A DNA stretch of 64,000 nt from CAITNM01 sp021298215 (lineage in GTDB: Bacteria > Pseudomonadota > Alphaproteobacteria > Paracaedibacterales > CAITNM01). Shown here piece after piece: positions 1-8,388 of the stretch. The translations under genes and the position numbers were made by a program. The number at the start of each line of letters is the position of its first letter. Positions within the stretch are counted from its first letter, which is position 1. The notes under the pieces are model-generated. The model was not told the DNA's origin. It searched no databases and saw only the letters and a list, made by a program, of their open reading frames with translations. The DNA lies in assembly GCA_046309815.1 (NCBI GenBank), contig JBKCOJ010000005.1:1-64000 (forward strand). Direction: 5' to 3'.

Positions 1-136
1 CCATAAACTGCGCACCACCGCTCTCCGCTAATACCTTCGTTATCGCCGCCGTTAACGATGTCTTCCCATGGTCCACGTGACCTATCGTCCCTATATTACA
101 GTGCGGCTTGTTCCTCGAAAACTTCTCTTTTGACAT
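1..136 (-). CDS. tuf: Elongation factor Tu, N-terminal part (cut by window edge)
   Basis: This is the first 45 codons of EF-Tu, the GTPase that delivers aminoacyl-tRNA to the ribosome. The translated start reads MSKEKFSRNKPHCNIGTIGH followed by VDHGKTS, the G1/P-loop motif of the family. The ATG at 134-136 has an AAGGAG ribosome binding site a few bases upstream. It lies 10 bp downstream of fusA in the same direction, giving the classic rpsL-rpsG-fusA-tuf order of the str operon. The rest of the gene lies outside the window. Identity is near certain from the motif and the context. Confidence 0.97.
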   Translation of the reverse strand, partial: MSKEKFSRNKPHCNIGTIGHVDHGKTSLTAAITKVLAESGGAQFM

Positions 137-146
137 GGTAAACTCC

Positions 147-2219
147 TTACGCCATCTTTGCTTTAATTTCATCCGCTACATTTTGCGGAACTTGTTCATA
201 GTGATCAAATACCATTGAAAATTGTGCACGACCTTGTGACATCGAGCGCAATGTATTTACATACCCAAACATATTTGCCAATGGAACCAAGGCATTCACA
301 ATACGCGCATTACCTCGTTGGTCCATACCAGTTACTTGCCCACGACGACTATTCAAGTCTCCGATAACATCACCCATATAATCTTCCGGTGTAACAACTT
401 CCACCTTCATAACTGGCTCAAGTAACTTTGGCGCACATTTCAAAATACCTTCACGGAATGCTGCACGCGCTGCAATTTCGAACGCTAAAGCGCTTGAGTC
501 AACATCATGATACGCACCGTCTATAAGCGTTGCTTTAAAATCAATCGTCGGGAATCCAGCAACAACACCTGTTGTAATAGCAGATTCAAGGCCTTTTATA
601 ACACCTGGAATATATTCTTTTGGAACAGCACCACCAACAATCTTGTTTTCAAACACGAAACCAGAACCAGGCTCAAGCGGCTCAAAAGTAAATTTAACGC
701 GAGCAAATTGACCCGCGCCACCACTCTGCTTTTTGTGCGTATAATCAAAATCAGCTGATTTTGTAATAGTCTCACGGTATGCAACTTGAGGCGCACCAAT
801 ATTCGCTTCAACTTTATACTCACGCTTCAAAATATCAACCTTAATTTCAAGGTGCAATTCACCCATGCCCTTCATCACTGTTTGACCAGTTTCAGGATCC
901 GAATGAATTCTAAAAGATGGATCCTCAGATGCTAAGCGAGACAAAGCTACAGACATTTTCTCTTGGTCAGCTTTAGTTTTAGGCTCAATAGCAATTTCGA
1001 TAACCGGCTCTGGGAATTCCATTTTTTCAAGAATCACTGGCTTATTGCTATCACAAAGAGTGTCACCCGTTGTGGTGTATTTCAAACCACACAAAGCAAC
1101 GATATCGCCAGCATAGGCCTCTTTAATATCTTCACGAGAATTCGCATGCATCAAAAGCATACGACCAATACGTTCTTTTTTATCTTTTGTTGAATTATCG
1201 ACACCAGAACCAGACTCAATTTTACCAGAATACACGCGCATAAACGTAATAGAACCAACAAATGGATCAGTCATAATTTTGAATGCCAAACCAGAAAATG
1301 GCTCGGTATCTTCTGACTTACGAACCACTTCGTTACCACGATCATCAATACCCGCAACAGAACCAATATCAGCCGGAGAAGGAAGATAGTCCACAACACC
1401 ATCTAGCAAAGGCTGAACACCTTTATTTTTAAAGGCACTACCACAAAGAACAGGAACAAACATGCTTTTAACAGTACCACGACGAATTGCCGCTTTTAGC
1501 TGAGCTACTGTTGGCTCTTTACCTTCCAGGTATGATTCCATAAGAGCATCATCCGCCTCAACTGCAGTTTCTATGAGGCGATGCCTATATTCTTCTGCTT
1601 TCGCTTTCAAGTCAGCAGGAATTTCAACAATATCGAATTTTGCGCCGAGACTTTCATCACGCCAAATAATTGCATTATTGTTAACAAGATCAACAATTCC
1701 AGCAAAGTCAGCTTCAGCACCAACCGGCAACATCGTCACAAGCGGACGAGCACCAAGACGATCAACGATCATATCCACACAGCGATAGAAGTCTGCACCC
1801 ATGCGGTCTAGCTTATTCACAAAGCAGATTCTTGGAACATTATATTTGTCCGCTTGACGCCAAACCGTTTCAGATTGAGGCTCAACACCAGCAACACCAT
1901 CAAATACAGCCACAGCGCCATCTAACACACGCAGTGAACGCTCTACCTCAATAGTAAAGTCAACGTGCCCTGGTGTATCAATGATGTTAATACGGTGATC
2001 ATTCCAGAAACAAGTTGTAGCAGCAGAAGTAATTGTAATACCTCGCTCCTGCTCTTGCTCCATCCAATCCATGACAGCAGTACCTTCATGAACCTCACCA
2101 ATTTTATAAGATTTTCCTGTGTAATAAAGAATACGTTCTGTAGTAGTGGTCTTTCCGGCGTCAATATGCGCCATAATTCCAATGTTACGATAGTGACTTA
2201 ATGGTGTTGTGCGCGCCAT
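147..2219 (-). CDS. fusA: Elongation factor G
   Basis: EF-G, the GTPase that drives ribosomal translocation and, with RRF, ribosome recycling. Near the N-terminus are the G1 motif (AHIDAGKTT), the G3 motif (DTPGHVD, about residue 80) and the G4 motif (NKLD, about residue 135). Domains II-V follow, ending in the normal EF-G C-terminus (FDHYEQVPQNVADEIKAKMA). About 690 residues is the usual length. An in-frame GTG exists 9 bp upstream (2226-2228), but it sits inside the AGGTGG ribosome binding site, so the ATG at 2217-2219 is the better start and yields the normal MARTTPL opening. The start lies 2 bp beyond the rpsG stop, so the two are translationally coupled. Confidence 0.97.
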   Translation of the reverse strand: MARTTPLSHYRNIGIMAHIDAGKTTTTERILYYTGKSYKIGEVHEGTAVMDWMEQEQERGITITSAATTCFWNDHRINIIDTPGHVDFTIEVERSLRVLDGAVAVFDGVAGVEPQSETVWRQADKYNVPRICFVNKLDRMGADFYRCVDMIVDRLGARPLVTMLPVGAEADFAGIVDLVNNNAIIWRDESLGAKFDIVEIPADLKAKAEEYRHRLIETAVEADDALMESYLEGKEPTVAQLKAAIRRGTVKSMFVPVLCGSAFKNKGVQPLLDGVVDYLPSPADIGSVAGIDDRGNEVVRKSEDTEPFSGLAFKIMTDPFVGSITFMRVYSGKIESGSGVDNSTKDKKERIGRMLLMHANSREDIKEAYAGDIVALCGLKYTTTGDTLCDSNKPVILEKMEFPEPVIEIAIEPKTKADQEKMSVALSRLASEDPSFRIHSDPETGQTVMKGMGELHLEIKVDILKREYKVEANIGAPQVAYRETITKSADFDYTHKKQSGGAGQFARVKFTFEPLEPGSGFVFENKIVGGAVPKEYIPGVIKGLESAITTGVVAGFPTIDFKATLIDGAYHDVDSSALAFEIAARAAFREGILKCAPKLLEPVMKVEVVTPEDYMGDVIGDLNSRRGQVTGMDQRGNARIVNALVPLANMFGYVNTLRSMSQGRAQFSMVFDHYEQVPQNVADEIKAKMA

Positions 2220-2221
2220 AA

Positions 2222-2692
2222 TTACCACCTGTAGTGAGCAAAAGCACGGTTAGCTTCTGCCATTTTATGTGTATCTTCACGCTTTTTAACCGATGAGCCA
2301 CGGCTATTTGCTGCGTCCATAAGCTCTCCACTTAGACGATCAATCATTGTCTTCTCTGAACGAGAACGTGCAGCCCCAATAATCCAACGAAACGCAAGGG
2401 CTTGAGCACGATCAGCGCGAACTTCAGTAGGAACTTGATATGTAGCACCACCGACGCGACGCGAGCGAACTTCAAGCCCCGGCTTTACATTAGCTAGCGC
2501 CTCATGAAATAACTCCAGTGAATTCTTTCCACTTTTTTCCTGAATCTTATCAAGAGCTGCATAAAAAATCTTCTCTGATACTGATTTTTTACCCTGCAAC
2601 ATCATACTATTCATGAATTTAGCAACAACTATATCGCCAAACTTAGCATCTGGATTGATATCGCGTTTTACCGCCGCACGACGTCGTGACAT
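2222..2692 (-). CDS. rpsG: 30S ribosomal protein S7
   Basis: Ribosomal protein S7, a primary 16S rRNA-binding protein that organises the head of the 30S subunit near the decoding site. The 156-residue product has the family length and motifs: an N-terminal MSRRRAAVKR, the KFMNSMMLQGKKS segment, VKPGLEVRSRRVGGATYQVP and the C-terminal HKMAEANRAFAHYRW. It lies between rpsL (36 bp gap) and fusA (stop and start nearly touching) in the str operon. In enterobacteria S7 represses its own operon. No equivalent site was identified here. Confidence 0.98.
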   Translation of the reverse strand: MSRRRAAVKRDINPDAKFGDIVVAKFMNSMMLQGKKSVSEKIFYAALDKIQEKSGKNSLELFHEALANVKPGLEVRSRRVGGATYQVPTEVRADRAQALAFRWIIGAARSRSEKTMIDRLSGELMDAANSRGSSVKKREDTHKMAEANRAFAHYRW

Positions 2693-2728
2693 GTTTAAAC
2701 CTCTACTATTTCAAAGAACATTAAAAAA

Positions 2729-3100
2729 TTATTTTGGTCGCTTAGCACCATACTTAGAACGACCCTGCTTACGATCTTTAACACCCTGCGTATCTAACGA
2801 ACCGCGAATAATATGATATCGCACACCCGGCAAGTCCTTTACACGTCCGCCGCGAATCATCACAACAGAGTGCTCTTGAAGGTTATGACCTTCTCCTGGA
2901 ATGTAGCCCGTTACTTCATAGCCATTTGTCAAGCGAATACGTGCAACTTTACGCAAAGCTGAGTTTGGCTTTTTTGGAGCCGTTGTAAAAACACGCGTAC
3001 AAACACCACGGCGCTGAGGGCAAGCTTCTAATGCCGGAACCTTATTACGGTCAATTTTCGGATGACGCGATTTACGTATTAACTGATTAATTGTAGGCAT
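2729..3100 (-). CDS. rpsL: 30S ribosomal protein S12
   Basis: Ribosomal protein S12, which monitors decoding in the A site and is the streptomycin-resistance locus. The 123 residues match the family: the PTINQLIRK N-terminus, the KKPNSALRKVARIRL segment that carries the lysine altered in classical streptomycin resistance (the K of KKPN here, so the ancestral sensitive state), GEGHNLQEHSVV, and the basic tail GRSKYGAKRPK. It is the first gene of the str operon and sits just downstream of a good sigma-70 promoter (3144-3172). Confidence 0.98.
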   Translation of the reverse strand: MPTINQLIRKSRHPKIDRNKVPALEACPQRRGVCTRVFTTAPKKPNSALRKVARIRLTNGYEVTGYIPGEGHNLQEHSVVMIRGGRVKDLPGVRYHIIRGSLDTQGVKDRKQGRSKYGAKRPK

Positions 3101-3143
3101 AATATCTCTGGGTTTATATCCAATTTCCCTTTAAACTTCGTGT

Positions 3144-3172
3144 ATCCTAATAACGGTTCCATCCAAAGTCAA
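3144..3172 (-). promoter_or_regulatory. Predicted sigma-70 promoter of the str operon
   Basis: On the minus strand TTGACT (3167-3172) is followed by exactly 17 bases and TAGGAT (3144-3149). It lies about 45 bp upstream of the rpsL start and is the only good match in the gap between rpsL and carD. This is a motif match only. Confidence 0.6.
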
Positions 3173-3185
3173 GCATTTCTTTTAA

Positions 3186-3680
3186 CTACGCCACACGAAG
3201 AGAACATTCCATTTTCTCAATGGCTGTTTGCTCATCTAGCTGCTCCACAGCAGAAAGCTCTCTAATAAATCGCTCAACTGCTGCCTGATAAATTTGGCGC
3301 TCACTATATGATTGCTCTGTATCATTGCCACGCCTATAAAGATCTCGTATAACTTCCGCAATTGAAGTTGGCATACCGGAGTTGATTTTTGTCTCGTATT
3401 CTTGAGCCCGTCGACTCCACATTACTCTACGCGGCTTGGTACGTACCGAAAGCAGCTTAAGCGCTTCATCCATTTCTTTTTTTGAGCTTAAAGGCCTAAG
3501 ACCTGCATTTTTTGCTTTTTCTTTTGGCAAACGTAAAATCATCTTATCTTTTTCAAAATTAATCACTAATAACACAAGCTCTGTACCAGCAATATTATGA
3601 GACTCACTACCGATGAGCTTTCCAACTCCATGAGCTGGATAGACAACATATTCACCAACTTTAAAATTCTTTGCTGCCAT
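3186..3680 (-). CDS. carD: CarD/CdnL-family transcription regulator
   Basis: A CarD-type protein, a family that binds the RNA polymerase beta subunit through an N-terminal Tudor-like domain and stabilises open promoter complexes, especially at rRNA and growth genes. The start of the 164-residue protein has the hallmark VGEYVVYPAHGVGKL, and the C-terminal half is helical and charged, as expected for the DNA-contacting domain. It follows fdxA by 62 bp on the same strand, an arrangement common in alphaproteobacteria. The promoter could be shared with fdxA. Confident family call; the regulon is unknown. Confidence 0.93.
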   Translation of the reverse strand: MAAKNFKVGEYVVYPAHGVGKLIGSESHNIAGTELVLLVINFEKDKMILRLPKEKAKNAGLRPLSSKKEMDEALKLLSVRTKPRRVMWSRRAQEYETKINSGMPTSIAEVIRDLYRRGNDTEQSYSERQIYQAAVERFIRELSAVEQLDEQTAIEKMECSLRVA

Positions 3681-3742
3681 AATTTAAATTCCTTAAAACT
3701 TTATACACATGATATGGGGATCACCCCGGAAACATTCAAGAG

Positions 3743-4075
3743 CTACTTTCCTGGCGGCTCTTTACTAAAATACTTTAATTTATCCTGCACTTTAGCCCAA
3801 GCATCTGCATCTGATGGCGCCTCTTTTTTACGTACAATATTAGGCCACTTTTTTGCATACTCTCTATTAAGCTCTAACCAAGCTGTTGCATCTTCTTTTG
3901 TGTCAGGTAATATCGCCTCAATCGGACACTCCATCTCACAAACTCCACAGTCAATACAAATATCAGGATCAATTACCAACATATTCTCCCCTTCAAAAAA
4001 GCAATCCACCGGACAAACTTCGACACAATCGGTATATTTGCATTTTATGCACGCTTCTGTAACAACGTAAGTCAC
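3743..4075 (-). CDS. fdxA: 7Fe ferredoxin (3Fe-4S plus 4Fe-4S)
   Basis: A small soluble electron carrier of the FdxA type. The N-terminal half has CIKCKYTDCVEVCPVDC and the next block has CIDCGVCEMECP, together supplying the cysteines for one [3Fe-4S] and one [4Fe-4S] cluster. The 110-residue length and C-terminal extension match alphaproteobacterial FdxA. The family-typical MTYVVTEAC start is encoded by GTG at 4073-4075, with no ribosome binding site. Instead the start codon is preceded by eight Ts that end a strong hairpin (see the terminator at 4077-4123). Adjacent to carD. Confidence 0.95.
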   Translation of the reverse strand: MTYVVTEACIKCKYTDCVEVCPVDCFFEGENMLVIDPDICIDCGVCEMECPIEAILPDTKEDATAWLELNREYAKKWPNIVRKKEAPSDADAWAKVQDKLKYFSKEPPGK

Positions 4076-4076
4076 G

Positions 4077-4123
4077 AAAAAAAAGGATAGATCATGCTAC
4101 CGATACAAGTAGCACATCTATCT
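4077..4123 (-). terminator. Rho-independent terminator immediately upstream of fdxA
   Basis: Read on the minus strand, a stem of GATAGAT and TGCTAC pairs with GTAGCA and ATCTATC around an 8-base loop, and is followed by eight Ts. It lies 29 bp after the stop of the GT4 gene (4152-5267), so it should end that transcript. The T tract ends one base before the fdxA start codon, which leaves fdxA with no room for an ordinary leader between them. Confidence 0.75.
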
Positions 4124-4151
4124 TAGTCAAGCAAGATAAGAATTGTTAACT

Positions 4152-5267
4152 TTATATTAAAATTTGCTTATAAATATTTATAATTTTAGAATTAACAATA
4201 TCGTCGCTATAAAACTTTTCGACCAATTCTCTTCCTTTACTTCCCATAATTCTACAGGCAAGCTTGTTTCCTTCACACTGCTCAAACGCTCTTTTTAACG
4301 CTTGCACATTTTTGATTGGAACCTTTATACCATTCCCCTCAGCAACTAAATCTCTGCAGCCGATAGCATCAGTAGTAATAATAGGCAAGCCACAAGACAT
4401 GGCTTCCAGCAGTGATTTTGGCAAACCCTCTCTATAACTAGGCAATACAGCCACATCAGAAATACTATAGATTTCTTGCATAACATCCACATGACCCAAC
4501 CATTCGACAATCCCTTCGTGATTCCACTGCTTTAAAGTGGCTACCGGAATTGACTCAGGATTCTCAAAGTCTGGCTCTCCTACAAGCAAAAATCGAGTAT
4601 TGCTGCTCGGGTTGTCCTTTTTAAAAAGTTTTGCAGCCTCCACAAACTCTCCAATCCCTTTAGTCCATAACATACGACTTACTAGAACAAACGTAAAAGC
4701 GCTTTTTGGATCATGTTTTACAGGATAAAAATTCCTAATGCTAACCCCCGAGCCTGAAACAAGACATACTAAACTTTTAGGCAACAATTTCTTGCAGGTA
4801 TCGTAGTCTTGTTGGTTTTGCACCATTATGCAAGAACTCGAATCACCCAAAATAATTTTGATAGCCAGCTTAACTATAGGTTTAAGTAATTTTGCTTTTA
4901 TTTGATTCGATGTAAAAATATAACCAAAACCATTTATGGAGCTGACTCTGGGAATCTTAAGAATCCTAGCGATCCCCCCACCATATAAAGCAGGCTTTAA
5001 AGCAACATTATGCACAAGTGACGGCTTAAACTTTTTGAACGCCTTATATAAAGAGAAAAGCACCTTCAATTCAGCAAAGATATTTAAGCTACCTCGCTTG
5101 AATTTCACAGGAAACCGCTTTATCCCGATGATTTTTCTATGATCACCCTTCTTAAATGGAGTTGTCACAACAGCGATATTAAAACCAGAAGCCTTCGCCT
5201 TTTCGGCCAAAGAAAGCCTATGGCTTAGAAAATATTCTGCTTTCGCCACTATGTATAAAAGTTTCAT
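4152..5267 (-). CDS. Family-4 (GT-B fold) glycosyltransferase
   Basis: A 371-residue retaining glycosyltransferase that probably moves a sugar from a nucleotide donor onto a cell-surface glycan at the inner membrane. The N-terminal Rossmann half starts MKLLYIVAKAEYFLSHRL. The C-terminal half has the donor-binding region with the E-x7-E type motif in EGLPKSLLEAMSCGLPIITT (about residues 280-300). It overlaps the upstream PhzF-like gene by 4 bp (ATGA), so the two are co-transcribed, and it ends before a strong terminator. It stands alone, far from the glycan operon at 53-64 kb. Substrate cannot be told from sequence. Confidence 0.88.
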   Translation of the reverse strand: MKLLYIVAKAEYFLSHRLSLAEKAKASGFNIAVVTTPFKKGDHRKIIGIKRFPVKFKRGSLNIFAELKVLFSLYKAFKKFKPSLVHNVALKPALYGGGIARILKIPRVSSINGFGYIFTSNQIKAKLLKPIVKLAIKIILGDSSSCIMVQNQQDYDTCKKLLPKSLVCLVSGSGVSIRNFYPVKHDPKSAFTFVLVSRMLWTKGIGEFVEAAKLFKKDNPSSNTRFLLVGEPDFENPESIPVATLKQWNHEGIVEWLGHVDVMQEIYSISDVAVLPSYREGLPKSLLEAMSCGLPIITTDAIGCRDLVAEGNGIKVPIKNVQALKRAFEQCEGNKLACRIMGSKGRELVEKFYSDDIVNSKIINIYKQILI

Positions 5268-6040
5268 AAAACTTTTAATGTACCATCAAAAATTTTCCTA
5301 ACTGGAGCTTCAAGCCGAATACAATTTTTTTCAACACTTACATACCCGGAAGATTTACGAACACTTGGCTGCCAAAAAGAAAAATCATTTTTTCCCAAAC
5401 GCTCTTGCCAAAATATCGGCAAGAATGTCTGCACATAAAGACTTCCATTATTCTCATTAACACTGTGTTTAGGTGAAAAATAACGATACACATAATCAAA
5501 AGAAACTGTATCATCTTCTGCTGTAATCACTATTCGGTCATAATCAAGCTTTGATATTCTATTAAAATCGATCTCCAAGTCAATGACTTCCTTTACTGTG
5601 CGTAACTCAACTAAGCAAGTTGCTCCAATTTCTCGAACAGACACTGGCACAACATCAAACGCTTGATTTAAGCGCTCTGGCATCTCCATTAAGTTTAGCT
5701 CTTGTCTTGGAATAGCAATGGAGACAGAGTCGTCCGACACTCTCACCTCAAACTTAGCGTCTGCTGAATATAAAACATCTTGTTCCTTTACAAAATGCTT
5801 TGCCACACCTAACAATCCATGATTGACTAACCAAACAGCACCATCCTTTGCTAAGCTTTCAACCTGTATTCGATTTTTTTCTCGCCAAACAAAACATGTG
5901 ATAGTTTGACACAACTCAACCGAAACTTTCTTTGCAAGCTCATATTCTGGCTTCTGAGGCACCTCAACAATTGCTGCTGTATGGCCCGCAAATGACCTAT
6001 CAGCAAAACAGTCATAGAGGCTATATTTTATCGAAAGCAC
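5264..6040 (-). CDS. PhzF-family isomerase/epimerase-like protein
   Basis: A 258-residue member of the PhzF superfamily (diaminopimelate epimerase-like fold), a group that includes phenazine biosynthesis isomerases and many proteins of unknown substrate. The N-terminus (YSLYDCFADRSFAGHTAAIV) matches the family opening, in which an F-x-G-N/H-x-A-A/P motif binds substrate. Here the usual GNPA is replaced by GHTAA. The protein is slightly shorter than typical members. It lies between rho (11 bp gap) and the GT4 gene (4 bp overlap). Function unknown; confidence is for the family only. Confidence 0.75.
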   Translation of the reverse strand: MLSIKYSLYDCFADRSFAGHTAAIVEVPQKPEYELAKKVSVELCQTITCFVWREKNRIQVESLAKDGAVWLVNHGLLGVAKHFVKEQDVLYSADAKFEVRVSDDSVSIAIPRQELNLMEMPERLNQAFDVVPVSVREIGATCLVELRTVKEVIDLEIDFNRISKLDYDRIVITAEDDTVSFDYVYRYFSPKHSVNENNGSLYVQTFLPIFWQERLGKNDFSFWQPSVRKSSGYVSVEKNCIRLEAPVRKIFDGTLKVL

Positions 6041-6051
6041 CTTATTCTCTT

Positions 6052-7314
6052 TTAAGTATTCATTGTTTGGAAAAAATCATGATTATTTTTGCTGAACTTC
6101 AGCTTGTCCAATAAAAATTCCATTGCTTCAACTGTACCCATTGGATTAAGTATACGGCGCAATACCCACATCTTTGCAAGCTCGGCCTTTTCATTCACCA
6201 ACAATTCCTCTTTACGAGTTCCTGATTTATTAATATCAATTGCTGGGAATACTCTTTTATCTGAAAGCTTACGATCAAGAACGATTTCAGAGTTTCCAGT
6301 TCCCTTAAATTCCTCAAAAATTACTTCATCCATACGCGAACCTGTATCCACCAGAGCCGTTGCAATAATTGTCAAAGAACCACCCTCTTCAATATTACGT
6401 GCAGCACCAAAAAAGCGTTTCGGGCGTTGCAGGGCATTTGCATCTACACCACCTGTCAAAACTTTTCCAGATGATGGAACAACTGTATTATATGCGCGCG
6501 CCAGGCGAGTAATAGAGTCCAGCAAGATAACGACGTCTCTTTTTTGCTCAACCAATCGTTTTGCCTTTTCAATAACCATTTCAGCAACTTGCACATGGCG
6601 CGCAGCCGGTTCATCGAATGTCGAACTTACGACTTCTCCTTTAACAGACCTTGCCATGTCTGTTACTTCTTCAGGTCGCTCATCGATCAACAACACAATT
6701 AAATATGCATCTGGATGATTTGTCGTGATTGAATGAGCAATACTTTGCAACATCACTGTTTTTCCCGTTCTTGGAGGAGCGACAATCAGCGCTCGTTGCC
6801 CCATACCCATAGGCGCAACCATATCAATAATTCTGGAAGTAAAATCTTTAGAGGGTTTACCGTCTTCAAATTCGAGATTTAGCCTTTTATCGGGATACAA
6901 AGGCGTTAAGTTGTCAAAGTTAATGCGATGTCGAATTTCTTCTGGCTCAGCGAAATTGATCTTTTTTATTTTCACAAGAGCAAAATAACGCTCACCTTCT
7001 TTAGGCGCACGAATCTCGCCTTCCACGCTATCTCCCGTACGCAAACCCATCCTACGCACTTGATTTGGCGAAACATAAATATCATCAGGACCTGGTAAAT
7101 AATTTGATTCAGGTGAGCGCAAAAAGCCAAACCCATCTTGCAAAATTTCAATGACGCCATCACCATAAATTGCAATTTCTTTCTCTGCTAATTTTTTTAA
7201 GATAGCAAACATTAAATCTTGCTTACGCAAACTACTTGCGTTTTCAATGTCATGCTGCTCGGCAATCATTAAAAGTTCAGATGGTGATTTCTTTTTCAAA
7301 TCTTGTAAATGCAT
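6052..7314 (-). CDS. rho: Transcription termination factor Rho
   Basis: Rho, the hexameric RNA-dependent ATPase that ends transcription at unstructured RNA. In order it shows the N-terminal Rho helix bundle (LKKKSPSELLMIAEQ), the cold-shock-like RNA-binding domain with DGFGFLRSPESNYLPGPDDI (about residues 60-80), the ATPase Walker A (APPRTGKTVML, about residue 180), Walker B (VVILLDSITRLARAYN) and the secondary RNA-binding Q/R loops. 420 residues is the normal length. Followed by the PhzF-like gene and preceded by hemJ, 8 bp apart, on the same strand. Rho next to hemJ is common in alphaproteobacteria. Confidence 0.97.
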   Translation of the reverse strand: MHLQDLKKKSPSELLMIAEQHDIENASSLRKQDLMFAILKKLAEKEIAIYGDGVIEILQDGFGFLRSPESNYLPGPDDIYVSPNQVRRMGLRTGDSVEGEIRAPKEGERYFALVKIKKINFAEPEEIRHRINFDNLTPLYPDKRLNLEFEDGKPSKDFTSRIIDMVAPMGMGQRALIVAPPRTGKTVMLQSIAHSITTNHPDAYLIVLLIDERPEEVTDMARSVKGEVVSSTFDEPAARHVQVAEMVIEKAKRLVEQKRDVVILLDSITRLARAYNTVVPSSGKVLTGGVDANALQRPKRFFGAARNIEEGGSLTIIATALVDTGSRMDEVIFEEFKGTGNSEIVLDRKLSDKRVFPAIDINKSGTRKEELLVNEKAELAKMWVLRRILNPMGTVEAMEFLLDKLKFSKNNHDFFQTMNT

Positions 7315-7322
7315 AAAATCTC

Positions 7323-7754
7323 TCAGAAAGGCCTTATTATGACAAAGATAATTATTAAAATTAGAAGAACTGTAGGAATCTCGTTGATAGTTCTAAAAAA
7401 CTTAGAAGACTTGGAGCACACACCTTGTTTAAGCTGCTTTCTCCAATAATCCAAGCAGAAGTGAAGCACAATTAAGAAAAATACGCAAGTTAGTTTTGCA
7501 TGAACCCAGGGTTCAAATACATGACCTGGCACAAAAAGCAACAACCCGCCAGAAAGAACTCCAGCATGCATCGCTGGTTGCATGATGTAGCGAAATAGTT
7601 TTTCCTCCATAATTACTAGCATTTCACCATTTTTTGGGTATTCAGTGTGATAGACTAAAAGTCTTGGCAAGTAAAATAGTCCCGCCATCCAACAAATAAC
7701 AGCAACAATATGTACAACTTTAATCCAATTATAATACTCAAAAATAAAATTCAT
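7323..7754 (-). CDS. hemJ: Protoporphyrinogen IX oxidase HemJ (UPF0093)
   Basis: An integral-membrane protein of the HemJ family, which oxidises protoporphyrinogen IX to protoporphyrin IX in heme synthesis and replaces HemG/HemY in many alphaproteobacteria. The N-terminus after the chosen start (WIKVVHIVAVICWMAGLFYL then PRLLVYH) holds the conserved histidine, W-M-A-G and L-P-R-L-x-V-Y-H motif. Four membrane segments are visible. The frame remains open 15 codons upstream (to 7799), but family members begin near MxxxYxWIK, so the ATG at 7752-7754 (143 residues) is preferred. Neither start has a convincing ribosome binding site. Confidence 0.9.
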   Translation of the reverse strand: MNFIFEYYNWIKVVHIVAVICWMAGLFYLPRLLVYHTEYPKNGEMLVIMEEKLFRYIMQPAMHAGVLSGGLLLFVPGHVFEPWVHAKLTCVFFLIVLHFCLDYWRKQLKQGVCSKSSKFFRTINEIPTVLLILIIIFVIIRPF

Positions 7755-7853
7755 TATATATTTTTCTAAAATCTTAAATATCTTCTGGGAATCTACCATA
7801 ATTTTTGTTACGCTATAAATGTATTAAAATTTAAATTACAAAAGGAGAGATTT

Positions 7854-8384
7854 GTGAAAAGTTTGATATTAGCCCTAATTATAGGCACGCAAACGTTGTT
7901 TGCTAATGGAGGATCAGGAATGTCTGATATGATGCATTTCATACCAATTGGCCTAGTATTCGTTATTTTTTATTTTCTACTTATCAGACCTCAACAAAAA
8001 AAAGCTAAAGCTCATCAAGATATGCTTAAAACACTACGCTCAGGTGACCACGTAGTTACAGCAGGCGGGATTTTAGGAACTGTTGATAAAGTCAGCGAAA
8101 ACGAAGTCAGCGTAGAAATTGCAAACAATGTCAAAGTTCGGGTTATTAAAGCTACCGTAACGGAAGTTCTTAGCAAAACTAAGTCAGCAGCAGAAGCAAC
8201 AAAAAGTGCATCTACCCCTGCCCTAAAGTTAGCACCTAAAAAAGTTAGCCCAGCAAAGCCAAAAGCAAAAGCTAAGATAGCTCCAAATAAAGTAAAACCA
8301 ACAAAATCAAAACCGGCGATGAAAAAAATTGCAAAACCAGTCACAAAACCTGTAAATAAGAAGAAGAAAAAATCTAAAAAATAA
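7854..8384 (+). CDS. yajC: Preprotein translocase subunit YajC, with long basic tail
   Basis: YajC, the small single-span accessory subunit of the SecDF complex. The membrane helix and its cytoplasmic flank (FIPIGLVFVIFYFLLIRPQQ) are unmistakable, followed by the DHVVTAGGILGTV segment. Starts at GTG 7854 behind a strong AAAGGAG. Two oddities: an extra N-terminal hydrophobic stretch (about residues 1-18) before the usual start of the family, and a C-terminal tail of about 65 residues made almost only of K, A, P, S and T, ending in KKKKKSKK. Typical YajC is near 110 residues; this one is 176. First gene of yajC-secD-secF. Confidence 0.93.
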   Translation: MKSLILALIIGTQTLFANGGSGMSDMMHFIPIGLVFVIFYFLLIRPQQKKAKAHQDMLKTLRSGDHVVTAGGILGTVDKVSENEVSVEIANNVKVRVIKATVTEVLSKTKSAAEATKSASTPALKLAPKKVSPAKPKAKAKIAPNKVKPTKSKPAMKKIAKPVTKPVNKKKKKSKK

Positions 8385-8388
8385 GTGA

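Noticed and set aside
3597..4070. A 157-codon plus-strand frame opposite carD/fdxA
   Set aside because: Spans two genes and their gap on the opposite strand; no signal of real coding.
6089..6718. A 209-codon plus-strand frame opposite rho
   Set aside because: Antisense shadow of the conserved rho ATPase domain, with no recognisable product.
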